A stretch of 64,000 nucleotides of DNA from positions 25,974 through 89,973 of the forward strand of contig JBMNPF010000011.1 in NCBI GenBank assembly GCA_050943475.1. Reading direction: 5' to 3'. Made by a program: the position numbers and the translations under genes. The number at the start of each line of letters is the position of its first letter. Within the stretch, counting starts at the first letter, position 1. This DNA is from Metaruminococcus_A sp050943475 (GTDB lineage: Bacteria > Bacillota > Clostridia > Oscillospirales > Ruminococcaceae). Shown here piece after piece: positions 26,264 to 34,390 of the stretch. The notes beneath the pieces were generated by a model. It searched no databases, was not told the DNA's origin, and was given only the letters and a program-made list of their open reading frames with translations.

Positions 26264-26731
26264 ATGCGAAGAAAAGAACGCGAGGTCCCCGAATTTTCCG
26301 AACAGATCAAAATTCTGTTGTCCTGTGACGTTTGCCGCGTCGGCTTTGGCGGCGATCACCCTTATGTTGTACCTATGAACTTTGGTGCTGTCGCCTCCGG
26401 CGGCACGTTGACCCTTTATTTCCACGGCGCACTGGCCGGCCGGAAATATGAGCTGATCGAGCAAGCTCCATTTGTCTGCTTTGAGGCAGATACCGCTCAC
26501 CGTTTTGTTGAACGGGAACCTCATAATTACACCATGGAGTATGAATCGGTCATGGGGGAGGGGCGTATTTCTGTTGTCCGTGATCCGGAGGAAAAACGCA
26601 TGGCACTTGCGCTTCTTGCCGAACACTATACTGGTTTCCCGGATCAGGACTACCCGGAGGCGCTCATCGAACGCACAGCTGTTTTTCGGCTGGAGGTGCA
26701 AAGCATGTCCGGCAAACGCCTGAAAACCTGA
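26264..26731 (+). CDS. Pyridoxamine 5'-phosphate oxidase-like (NimA-type) flavoprotein
   Basis: 155 residues. The ATG after AAGGTG is preferred over an upstream start. MRRKEREV...ILLSCDVCRVGF, then PYVVPMNFGA and LYFHGALAGRKYELI are the features of the split-barrel flavin-binding family that contains the 5-nitroimidazole reductases (NimA). Members bind FMN or heme; many are general reductases, so drug resistance should not be assumed. A small membrane-protein gene follows by 21 bp. Confidence 0.83.
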   Translation: MRRKEREVPEFSEQIKILLSCDVCRVGFGGDHPYVVPMNFGAVASGGTLTLYFHGALAGRKYELIEQAPFVCFEADTAHRFVEREPHNYTMEYESVMGEGRISVVRDPEEKRMALALLAEHYTGFPDQDYPEALIERTAVFRLEVQSMSGKRLKT

Positions 26732-26752
26732 ACTTGGAAAGGCGGTACTGTT

Positions 26753-27679
26753 ATGAAAACCGTCCGATGCAAAGCGTTTCTCTTGACAACACTCCTTTTA
26801 TCTCTAGCGCTGCTGTTTGCCTTGCCGGTTTCGGCGGATATGGGCCCAAAGCCTCAACTCACCGTTCATGTGATCAACCCGCCTGAAGAGCCCTATTATC
26901 TGGATCTGCTGATCCAGGAGCCCGGAGGGTATTCCAATCTTTCGGAGGAGAAACGGGCCTCCCTAAACCCGGAAATGCTAGCTCTTCTTGACACCTACCG
27001 GGAAGAAGGCTGGTATCCGGCCTACGTTGGCGGTACAAAGGTTCCAATGTGGGGGGATTTGACCGGAACGCCGGAGGAGGGCGGCAGGGTGCATGTGTTT
27101 GGGTATTACGGCCTCTCAACAAACTGCCGTATTATCCTTGTTACCCAAAGCGGCAGGGTAGTGGTCAGTCAGGAGGTTGCTCGTCAGGCGCTTCAGAGTA
27201 GCGTCACCTTTGATTATCAAGCCGCTGCCAACGGCGGTGAAGCTGTCCTGCCGCTCACCGAAGAAAGTGACGGCGTACCTGTTCATACGCCGAATCCGTT
27301 TCTGCTCTATCTGGTGCAGTTCCTTTCCACCTGTGTTCCCACTCTGCTTCTGGAAGGCGCCATTCTGTTGCTGTTTCGTTTTCGCCTGCGGGAGAATTGG
27401 AAGGTGTTTTTGTCTACCAATCTTGCGACACAGGTTTTGCTTACATTGACACTTGGCATCACTTTGATTCAGGGCGGCTCCATCGCGGCTTATATGGTGC
27501 AGCTTCCGGTTGAACTTGTCATCCTTGTTGCGGAAGTATTGGTGTATGGAAAATGTTTGAAAGGGCATAGCGCTACCCGTGCACGGGTTTATGGCGCGGT
27601 TGCCAATTTGGTGAGCTGGGCGGCAGGCTTTTTCTTGCTGGAGATTCAGTACCGTTTTTTGACAGATTATATCGCGTAA
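26753..27679 (+). CDS. Exported domain plus four-helix membrane protein
   Basis: 308 residues. Signal peptide at 1-28 (FLLTTLLLSLALLFALPVSA), then the conserved mature start ADMGPKP, a soluble beta-rich domain to about residue 175 (EPYYLDLLIQ), and four membrane helices at ~190-300. Proteins with the same ADMGPKP opening and C-terminal membrane bundle are widespread in Clostridia and uncharacterised. It probably sits in the membrane with the first domain outside. Confidence 0.7.
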   Translation: MKTVRCKAFLLTTLLLSLALLFALPVSADMGPKPQLTVHVINPPEEPYYLDLLIQEPGGYSNLSEEKRASLNPEMLALLDTYREEGWYPAYVGGTKVPMWGDLTGTPEEGGRVHVFGYYGLSTNCRIILVTQSGRVVVSQEVARQALQSSVTFDYQAAANGGEAVLPLTEESDGVPVHTPNPFLLYLVQFLSTCVPTLLLEGAILLLFRFRLRENWKVFLSTNLATQVLLTLTLGITLIQGGSIAAYMVQLPVELVILVAEVLVYGKCLKGHSATRARVYGAVANLVSWAAGFFLLEIQYRFLTDYIA

Positions 27680-27746
27680 AAACAGCGCCGCAGTAAATGT
27701 TCCGTTAAAACCAGCCAATCATAGCCGCAGAATAGGAGAAAACGCA

Positions 27747-28124
27747 ATGAAATTTGAAGAATTGGTTCAATTTGCTTATAAGACCCTGAATCCGCGGAAA
27801 CTTTCGGAGGATTCATCCGCCGGCTCGGTCGCCGCCGCATTGGTTACCGACCGAGGAAATGTTTATAAAGGGGTGTGTATTGACGTCCCTTGCTCTATGG
27901 GGTTTTGTGCAGAACATGCGGCCATTGCGGCGATGATCACCGCCGGAGAAAGCCGGATTGAAAAAATTGTAGCCGTCTGTGATGGAATTGGGATTGTCGC
28001 TCCCTGTGGGCGGTGCCGGGAATTTATGTACCAGATCAATGAAGAAAACCTGAAAACCGAGGTGCTGCTCTCAAACGGCAGCCTTCTGCTGGAGGAACTT
28101 CTCCCGCACATCTGGAACAGATGA
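27747..28124 (+). CDS. Cytidine deaminase-like zinc enzyme
   Basis: 125 residues. The zinc site is FCAEHAAI (Cys-Ala-Glu with catalytic Glu) and PCGRCRE (two Cys). AGSVAAALVTDRGNVYKGVCID is the nucleoside-binding strand region. The family deaminates cytidine/deoxycytidine or relatives (blasticidin S deaminase is a close fold). The residue after CAE is His, as in many Firmicute paralogues, so the substrate is uncertain. A strong RBS (AGGAG) precedes the ATG. Confidence 0.83.
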   Translation: MKFEELVQFAYKTLNPRKLSEDSSAGSVAAALVTDRGNVYKGVCIDVPCSMGFCAEHAAIAAMITAGESRIEKIVAVCDGIGIVAPCGRCREFMYQINEENLKTEVLLSNGSLLLEELLPHIWNR

Positions 28125-28165
28125 TCTTACCGCTCCGGATGGAGCGAAAGAGGCTGATTATGCCA

Positions 28166-28210
28166 CAAGGCGCAGGCCGCGAAACAAACAGTTTCGCGGC
28201 CTGCGCCTTG
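28166..28210. repeat. Perfect 20-bp inverted repeat between convergent genes
   Basis: CAAGGCGCAGGCCGCGAAAC (28166-28185), 5-nt loop AAACA, then its exact complement to 28210. There is no T tract on either strand. It may still act as a terminator or RNA-end stabiliser for the two convergent transcripts. Confidence 0.7.
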
Positions 28211-28226
28211 TCTGTGGCTCAATTAT

Positions 28227-28967
28227 TTAGCCGAACAGCTCACATTCGGCGGATTGGATTAATTCCACCGTCGCATCATGACTGCTTTCTTTTAAGCGGA
28301 GCAGAGCGGTTATATAAACGGCCGGCGTCCAGTGGGCTGTATCAATGGCCGGATCACTTGTAATGAGCGTGCGGTATTCCCGGGCCAGATCAGGCATCGC
28401 CTCATAGAGGAGCACATAGCTCCGGGCAAAATCAAACACGGGATTTCCTATGCGCGCGTTGATCCAGTCAATGATGTAATACCTCTTGTCCGCACACATG
28501 ATGTTAAAGAAGTGAAAATCCAAATGCAGCAGGTTTGTTTGTTCCGGTATTGTGTCCAGAATGGCTTGCGCGCGGGTTTTTCGCACTGGAGCGGCCTCCA
28601 GTACAGCGAGATCCCGCAAAGCCGATTCTCTCAAAGACCGTAAGCGCGCGTTGGTGTGCGTGTGGATTTTTTTCTGAAGCTGAACCATGTCCTGCAAGCC
28701 GTTCGGCGCGCTCCCGGCCAACATTTGGTCTCCCAGCGTGGTGCCGTCAATGTAATCCATTTTCAGGATGTTCGGCGCCTCGGTTTTGGCATAATGCACA
28801 ACGGGCAAACCGGTTTTAACAATTTCACGCTGGGTCATCAGCTCTCCCTGAATCCACTCTTTGGGATAATCCTCCCGGTAGACCTTGTAGGCGCAGCCTT
28901 TGTAAAGGTAGACGACCGCCTGCGCACCTCGTCCAATTTCTTTCTGGCTTCCGTCAAAAAACGGCAT
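28227..28967 (-). CDS. Aminoglycoside-phosphotransferase-fold kinase
   Basis: 246 residues. A glycine-rich start (EIGRGAQAVVYLYKGCAYKVY) with a conserved Lys for ATP, the catalytic loop HLDFHFFNIM and the metal motif IIDWINARIGNP define the APH/choline kinase fold. IGRGAQAVVY resembles small-molecule kinases such as the homoserine kinase type II/TP53RK-like group. Substrate is unknown; resistance function is not implied. Confidence 0.8.
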   Translation of the reverse strand: MPFFDGSQKEIGRGAQAVVYLYKGCAYKVYREDYPKEWIQGELMTQREIVKTGLPVVHYAKTEAPNILKMDYIDGTTLGDQMLAGSAPNGLQDMVQLQKKIHTHTNARLRSLRESALRDLAVLEAAPVRKTRAQAILDTIPEQTNLLHLDFHFFNIMCADKRYYIIDWINARIGNPVFDFARSYVLLYEAMPDLAREYRTLITSDPAIDTAHWTPAVYITALLRLKESSHDATVELIQSAECELFG

Positions 28968-29080
28968 TCATAGAACCTCCCATACGGCCTTTTGGCAAAT
29001 CAATTCCTCCGAGACAGTCCTGCTTCGGAGCAGAAGCAATCTGTTTAAATTCGGTGTCACAAAAACCACTTGTGCGGGAT

Positions 29081-29113
29081 AAAAAACCTGGGCAGCATTT
29101 GCTGCCCAGGTTT
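29081..29113 (-). terminator. Terminator of the citrate synthase gene
   Basis: AAACCTGGGCAGC / GCTGCCCAGGTTT stem, ATTT loop; on the minus strand it ends in TTTTTTATC. Confidence 0.9.
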
Positions 29114-29118
29114 GCGTT

Positions 29119-30492
29119 TTACCGCAGGTCCAACGGAACATAGTCCCGCAATGCGGTCACACTCTTATAGGATGGACGGATGATTTTCCCCGCGTTGATG
29201 AGTTCCTCAATGCGGTGGGCGCTCCACCCGGTGATGCGCGCGATGGCAAAAATCGGGGTATAAAGCTCCAGTGGCAGGTTGAGCATGTGGTATACAAAGC
29301 CGCTGTAAAAGTCAATGTTTGCGCTGACGCCTTTGTAAATATGCCGCTCTTCAGCAATAACCTGCGGCGCGAGCCGTTCGACCATGGAATACAGCTGGAA
29401 TTCCTCGGTCAGCCCCTTCTCTTCGGAAAGACTCTTGACAAAGGCCTTGAAAATGTTGGCGCGCGGGTCGGAAAGGGAATAGACCGCGTGCCCCATCCCG
29501 TAAATAAGCCCGGCTTTGTCGAACGCTTCCTTATGTAACAGCGCCTTGAGGTAACGGGTAATTTCCTCCTCATCGCTCCAGTCACGGATGTTCTGTTTCA
29601 TGTCCTCAAACATCCGCACCACCTTAATGTTCGCACCACCGTGCTTTGGCCCCTTAAGGGAACCAAGCGATGCCGCAATGGTGGAATAGGTGTCGGTACC
29701 GGAGGAGGAGACCACGTGAGTCGTAAAGGTCGAGTTGTTGCCGCCGCCGTGCTCAGCATGCAGCACCAGCGCCACGTCCAGGATTTTTGCCTCCAGCTCG
29801 GTAAAGCTGCTGTCCGGGCGCAGAGTGTAAAGGATGTTCTCCGCCGTTGAAAGCTCCGGCTGCGGGCTATGGATAAACAGACTGTTGCCGTCATGGTAAT
29901 GGCTGTACGCCTGGTACCCGTAAACCGAAAGCAGCGGGAACAGAGCAATGAGCTGCAAACACTGGCGCAATACGTTTGGGATAGAGGTGTCGTCCGCTGC
30001 ATCGTCATAGGAATACAGGGTCAGCACACTGCGGGCAAGGGCGTTCATCATGTCCGCGCTCGGCGCTTTCATAATAATGTCACGCACAAAGCTCGTTGGC
30101 AGGGTACGGTAGTTTGCAAGCAGCTCTTGAAAATGTTTGAGCTGTTCGTGGTTTGGCAGGTCGCCGAACAGCAGGAGGTAGGTGGCCTCTTCAAAGCCAA
30201 ACCGTTTTTCGCGGATAAAGCCCCTTACAATCTCCTCAATATCTACGCCGCGGTAATACAGCTTTCCTTCGCAGGAAACCTTTTTACCGTCTACAACTTT
30301 GTGGGAAATAATATCGGAAATTTCGGTCAGACCGGTCAGTACGCCGTTGCCGTTTAAATCACGCAGGCCACGGTTGACCTCATGCTTGACAAAAAGCTGG
30401 GGGTCAATGGTGCTGTTCCGGACGCATAATTGAGACAATTCGAGAATATCGGAGGTGATTTCCGTATACGGATTCGTAACGATATTAGCCAT
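29119..30492 (-). CDS. gltA: Citrate synthase
   Basis: 457 residues, the longer clostridial form with an N-terminal extension of about 50 residues before the conserved core (GKLYYRGVDIEEIV). It condenses acetyl-CoA and oxaloacetate. Catalytic regions are LHAEHGGGNNSTF, GPKHGGAN and YGMGHAVYSLSDPRA. In fermentative Clostridia the enzyme supplies 2-oxoglutarate for glutamate. No aconitase or isocitrate dehydrogenase lies adjacent. A 2-methylcitrate synthase activity cannot be excluded. A TATAAT box lies about 30 bp upstream of the start. Confidence 0.93.
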   Translation of the reverse strand: MANIVTNPYTEITSDILELSQLCVRNSTIDPQLFVKHEVNRGLRDLNGNGVLTGLTEISDIISHKVVDGKKVSCEGKLYYRGVDIEEIVRGFIREKRFGFEEATYLLLFGDLPNHEQLKHFQELLANYRTLPTSFVRDIIMKAPSADMMNALARSVLTLYSYDDAADDTSIPNVLRQCLQLIALFPLLSVYGYQAYSHYHDGNSLFIHSPQPELSTAENILYTLRPDSSFTELEAKILDVALVLHAEHGGGNNSTFTTHVVSSSGTDTYSTIAASLGSLKGPKHGGANIKVVRMFEDMKQNIRDWSDEEEITRYLKALLHKEAFDKAGLIYGMGHAVYSLSDPRANIFKAFVKSLSEEKGLTEEFQLYSMVERLAPQVIAEERHIYKGVSANIDFYSGFVYHMLNLPLELYTPIFAIARITGWSAHRIEELINAGKIIRPSYKSVTALRDYVPLDLR

Positions 30493-31033
30493 TGCATCAA
30501 CCGCCTTTCTCTGGGATGTAATATTTTAATTATAAACTAATTTTGTTAACGGTCTGTGAAGATGGTGCAAGGAAATTAAAAATAGGGGAGGCAAATTATT
30601 CGTTTTCCGGGCAAATATCCGCGTTTTATGTCGAAAAAGGAAAAATATCCGCTTTTTACTTTCTGAATGATAGCCGTTTGTCGCCTTGCTGCCTGTTTCG
30701 GCACTTTTTGGAATTGCGCGGCGCTTCCAGGCGGCTTGTGGTCGGCAGAATGCCCTTTGATGGCCAATATTAAACCATTCTTCGTCCTTTTGAAAACCGA
30801 ACCATCCCTCTGGGGAACGCCGCTGTCCCAAAGCTCCGCACGCACAGGGAACGCTCCACCGCTTTTGAAAAAACTCCATTTCCAGAAACGGCCCGGCGGC
30901 CAGGTGAAATTTACTCCGAATATTTTTTGTACGTCGGTGGACAAAACCGGAAGCGTTGGGCAAAAAGCGCCTCCTATGAGGGAAGCCGATTGGTTCAGCT
31001 GGTGCTCCTGGGCTTTATAAAACAATATCGGCT
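30493..31033. other. Intergenic region, no supported gene
   Basis: About 540 bp between two minus-strand genes. Overlapping open frames of 100-150 codons exist on both strands but have low-complexity, non-conserved composition. A TATAAT box for gltA lies near 30527. Possibly degenerate sequence. Confidence 0.4.
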
Positions 31034-31981
31034 TTACGGCAAACGGCAGCTTCCCTTTGTAAGAGGTAAACCAAACATTTCAGGGTTCTCCAATAGCGCG
31101 GCAACCTGTGCCGCTTCCGCCAGCCAGGGAGAAAAAGCAGTGGCACTTCCCGCGGCGACGCCAAGGGGAAGCGCTTTTGAAACATCCCCCGTGCGGAGAT
31201 ACCCTGCGAGAAACCCGGCAATCATGGAATCCCCGGCGCCAACCGAATTGATTAATTTCCCTTTAGGGGCGTCCGCCGTTTGCACGTTGCCTTTCTCCGG
31301 AATGAGGACGGCTCCGTCTTCCGCCAGCGAAACCAGCACGTTGCGCGCACCCCGGGCCTGTAATTCCTTTGCCATCCTGATAATTTCCGCCGTATTTTGC
31401 GGTTCGGAGCCAAACAGCTCGCCCAATTCATGGTGATTGGGCTTAATTAAAAACGGACGGTGCTTTAAAGTATTTGAAAGCCATGCTCCGGCGGCGTCCA
31501 CCACGAACTGGATTCCACGCCCTTCCAGCCGCGCCAGAATATCCTCATAGCAATTTTCCGAAAGAGAAGGGGGAATGCTCCCGGCAAGCACCAGAATATC
31601 ATCCTGTTTTAGCGCGTCTAATTTGCGGCAAAGCAGCTCCAGCTCGCCCGGCGAAATTTGAGGACCCAGGCCGTTGATGTCACACTCCTGCAATGCCTTT
31701 AGTTTGACATTGATACGGGTCATGCCGTTTTGTACCTGAATGAATTCGGAATGGCATCCAAGCCCGGTGAGAATGCGCTCTAGCTCCCGTCCGGTAAACC
31801 CGGCAGCGAAACCCAGAGCAGTACTTTCCAGACCGAGCCGCGCCAGCATCAGCGAGACATTCAGCCCTTTTCCGCCGGGATAAACGGTTTCTCCGGCGCT
31901 GCGGCAAACGCGCCCCGGTACAAAGTCCGGAACCTGCATCGTGTAGTCAAGCGATGGATTTAAGGTAACGGTTACAATCAT
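31034..31981 (-). CDS. fruK: 1-phosphofructokinase family (PfkB) sugar kinase
   Basis: 315 residues; start ATG after GGAGG. Opens with MIVTVTLNPSLDYTM, the usual N-terminus of the 1-phosphofructokinase/tagatose-6-phosphate kinase branch. GGKGLNVSLMLARLG is PfkB signature 1, LIKPNHHELGELFG the specificity strand, and NSVGAGDSMIAGF contains the catalytic Asp. It phosphorylates a fructose- or tagatose-phosphate. No fru PTS or DeoR regulator accompanies it, so the symbol is tentative. A TTGACA-18-TAGTAT promoter lies 100 bp upstream. Confidence 0.82.
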   Translation of the reverse strand: MIVTVTLNPSLDYTMQVPDFVPGRVCRSAGETVYPGGKGLNVSLMLARLGLESTALGFAAGFTGRELERILTGLGCHSEFIQVQNGMTRINVKLKALQECDINGLGPQISPGELELLCRKLDALKQDDILVLAGSIPPSLSENCYEDILARLEGRGIQFVVDAAGAWLSNTLKHRPFLIKPNHHELGELFGSEPQNTAEIIRMAKELQARGARNVLVSLAEDGAVLIPEKGNVQTADAPKGKLINSVGAGDSMIAGFLAGYLRTGDVSKALPLGVAAGSATAFSPWLAEAAQVAALLENPEMFGLPLTKGSCRLP

Positions 31982-32079
31982 AAAATCCTCCGGTTTTTCT
32001 GTTTTACCTTTATTATGCCTCTTGTGCCGGGTTTTCTTCTTGTTTTGTGAATGGAATCGATATTTTTCTAAAATTCGGA

Positions 32080-32109
32080 ATACTATTAGCATAGCACAGT
32101 CGTTGTCAA
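32080..32109 (-). promoter_or_regulatory. Sigma-A promoter of the PfkB gene
   Basis: Minus strand TTGACA, 18-bp spacer, TAGTAT. Confidence 0.6.
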
Positions 32110-32170
32110 AAGAAAAGCGCTCGGTAAAACCTGCTTTTACGTCGTATCGCACAGAACGTCCGGGATATAT

Positions 32171-32199
32171 TTGCGCAGCGGAACTGGATCCTGTATAAT
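32171..32199 (+). promoter_or_regulatory. Sigma-A promoter of the DUF885 lipoprotein gene
   Basis: TTGCGC, 17-bp spacer, TATAAT, 28 bp before the start codon. Confidence 0.75.
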
Positions 32200-32227
32200 A
32201 AAAGAAATAGAATTTGTGAGGTGTGCT

Positions 32228-34003
32228 ATGAACCTGTTCAAAAAAGCAGGAGCCATTTTGGTCACCGTGGCCATGGTGCTTCAGCTGAGTGGCTGTACCC
32301 CGAGTTCGCCGGAGGATTTTGACCAGTTTCTAGAAGAATTGCCGGCAAAGCTCATAAGCGCAGATAATTTTAATATGAATTACCTTTTTAACGATCCGGA
32401 AAAATACGGGTTTGAAAAGGAGATACTGGAGCTTCCGTATGCGGATGAACAGGACTATAAACAGTCCAAGGAAGAGATCAACCGTCTGCTCAGCCAGCTC
32501 AGCCGTTTTGATTACAATCGCCTGGACGACGAGCAGAAACTCAATTATGATATTCTCAAGGATTATTTGCAGCGCAGCCTGCTCACGCTCGATTATTTTG
32601 AACTCGACAACAGCTATCTAGGTAGTTTTATCGGGTACCAGGCACAGCTTCCCATGCTGCTCAATGAATTTACCATCAACGACAAGACCGACCTGGAATC
32701 CTACTTTCATATTCTTGAAACCACCGAGGAGACCTTTTTGAAGTATGCCGATATGGAGCGCCAGCGGCAGGAAAAACAGGTCGGCATGGGCCAGACCATT
32801 ATGGCAAAGGTCATTGAACAGTGTGAGAATTTTTCAAGCGGCGACAATAGCTTTCTCATCGACGGAATGAACCAGAAAATTGCAGCCGCAGATTTTTTGA
32901 CCGAGCAGGAAAAGAAAGAGGCAATGGAGCAGAACGCCAATCTGGTCAACAACCGGTTTGTGCCTGCATATCAGGTTTTGGGCGGGGCATTGTCCAAAAT
33001 TGAGGTGAAGTCCAGCGACCTGGGCCTCGCCACCATGCCAGAAGGAAAAGAGTATTACCAGGCTATGCTCCGGCAATCGACCGGTATTGACACCAGCATT
33101 GAGGACCTGAAAACCTATTTGGAAGACGTTTACGATGAAAACCTGATGAAAATGATACAGCTTTATCAGGAATGCCCGGAGGAACTGACCGATATTATGA
33201 TGGGCACAGGAACGGTACGGTACAGCGATTTTACCTCGGTTGAAGAGAACCTTGACTACCTGCAAACCCAGATTTTTACGGATTACCCGGCGGTGGATCA
33301 TCTGCTGTATAAGGTCATTCAGGTGCCGGACTCCATGAAGGATAATTTCTCGCCTGCGGCCTACCTGGTTTCCAAAATTGATAAGGATCCAAGCAAACCG
33401 GAAGCGATTTACGTCAACGGCGACTATGACCAGAGCCTTTTTTCAACGGTGGCGCATGAAGGATATCCGGGTCACATGTACCAAAATGTGTATTTTAAGT
33501 CGCTGGAACTGCCTCTTTTCCGCTATATGATTGATTACAACGGTTACAGCGAGGGTTGGGCGACTTATGTGGAGGGAAACTCCTGGAAGTACGCCCCGGC
33601 GGAGAACAAGGCTGCGCTGGCGTTTGTGAATTACAATACCGTCGCCACCCAGGCGGTTATTGGGCTTGCAGATATCGGTATCCACTACGAGGGTTGGAGC
33701 AGAGAAGAGTTTTATGCGGAAATGAAGCGTTATGGCATGGATGTTTCCACCGATATTCTGGATGAACAGTTTGATCTGATTCTGGAAACCCCGACCAACT
33801 ACCTGCAATACTATCTCAACGGGATGTATTACCAGGATTTGTACAACGATGCCGAGGAAACCCTCGGCGGTGCGTTTGACCCGGTGGAATTCAACCGCGT
33901 GCTGCTCGAGACCGGTCCATCCAGTTTCAGCATCCTTCAGAAACAGGTGGAGAGTTACCTGGAACAAGCGCAGAGCGGCGGTGTCAGTCAACAGGCAGCC
34001 TGA
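32228..34003 (+). CDS. DUF885 family lipoprotein (putative metallopeptidase)
   Basis: 591 residues. The signal peptide ends in the lipobox LQLSGC (Cys near residue 23), so it is anchored on the outer face of the membrane. DUF885 proteins share a thermolysin-like helical fold; the signature VAHEGYPGHMYQ (HExxxxH-type) at about residue 420 carries the metal site. GYSEGWATYVEG follows with the next conserved Glu. Function of the family is not established; peptidase or carboxypeptidase activity is inferred. The start is set by GAGGTG and the lipobox. Confidence 0.87.
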   Translation: MNLFKKAGAILVTVAMVLQLSGCTPSSPEDFDQFLEELPAKLISADNFNMNYLFNDPEKYGFEKEILELPYADEQDYKQSKEEINRLLSQLSRFDYNRLDDEQKLNYDILKDYLQRSLLTLDYFELDNSYLGSFIGYQAQLPMLLNEFTINDKTDLESYFHILETTEETFLKYADMERQRQEKQVGMGQTIMAKVIEQCENFSSGDNSFLIDGMNQKIAAADFLTEQEKKEAMEQNANLVNNRFVPAYQVLGGALSKIEVKSSDLGLATMPEGKEYYQAMLRQSTGIDTSIEDLKTYLEDVYDENLMKMIQLYQECPEELTDIMMGTGTVRYSDFTSVEENLDYLQTQIFTDYPAVDHLLYKVIQVPDSMKDNFSPAAYLVSKIDKDPSKPEAIYVNGDYDQSLFSTVAHEGYPGHMYQNVYFKSLELPLFRYMIDYNGYSEGWATYVEGNSWKYAPAENKAALAFVNYNTVATQAVIGLADIGIHYEGWSREEFYAEMKRYGMDVSTDILDEQFDLILETPTNYLQYYLNGMYYQDLYNDAEETLGGAFDPVEFNRVLLETGPSSFSILQKQVESYLEQAQSGGVSQQAA

Positions 34004-34034
34004 GGCGCATCAAACGGATTCTGGGAACCACAAA

Positions 34035-34163
34035 GCCAAATGGGATGCTGCAACCGGCTATTACCGCATTGAGTTTGAGCTCCGGGTATCCGGCGTTGAA
34101 AAAATGAATGAGTTATTGGATTTATTCAGCGGCAATAAACACATTGTTTCCGTTGAAATTTGA
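34035..34163 (+). pseudogene. C-terminal gene remnant (ACT/MgtC-like tail)
   Basis: An open stretch in a different frame from the preceding gene reads AKWDAATGYYRIEFELRVSG, then KMNELLDLFSGNKHIVSVEI and a stop, directly before a terminator. The beta-alpha-beta pattern with a terminal V-S-V-E-I resembles the C-terminal ACT-like domain of larger proteins. No start codon or ribosome site is present, so it appears to be the surviving tail of a deleted gene. Confidence 0.4.
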
Positions 34164-34200
34164 ACAGCCAGCATCCGCAGCGTTTGCGAATGCTGGCTGT
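34164..34200 (+). terminator. Terminator 1 after the DUF885 gene
   Basis: ACAGCCAGCAT / ATGCTGGCTGT stem with a 15-nt loop, followed by TTGTC. Confidence 0.6.
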
Positions 34201-34264
34201 TTGTCAGAACTCTGGAGCTGGGAAACGCCAGGCTTCGTTGAACAAATTGGAATTGCTTCCGGCA

Positions 34265-34307
34265 ATAAAAATGCAGGCTGTAGAAGATTTTACAGCCTGC
34301 ATTTTTT
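34265..34307. terminator. Terminator 2 after the DUF885 gene
   Basis: AAAATGCAGGCTGTA / TACAGCCTGCATTTT stem with T tract; an A tract on the other side could also serve the convergent peptidase gene. Confidence 0.85.
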
Positions 34308-34390
34308 GTTCATTTCTTTTCAAAGCGTATCCAGACGGATGAAGTCCCAGCAAAGGGTTTGGTAGGTTTACCCCAGCCTTTGACGGTGGG

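Noticed and set aside
26264..26731. Call of nitroimidazole resistance
   Set aside because: NimA-like split-barrel proteins are common flavoproteins; sequence alone does not show drug reduction.
28227..28967. Call of aminoglycoside resistance
   Set aside because: Only the kinase fold is evident, without features of a specific resistance enzyme.
30493..31033. Overlapping open frames of 100-150 codons on both strands
   Set aside because: No motif, signal or ribosome site; the frames contradict each other.
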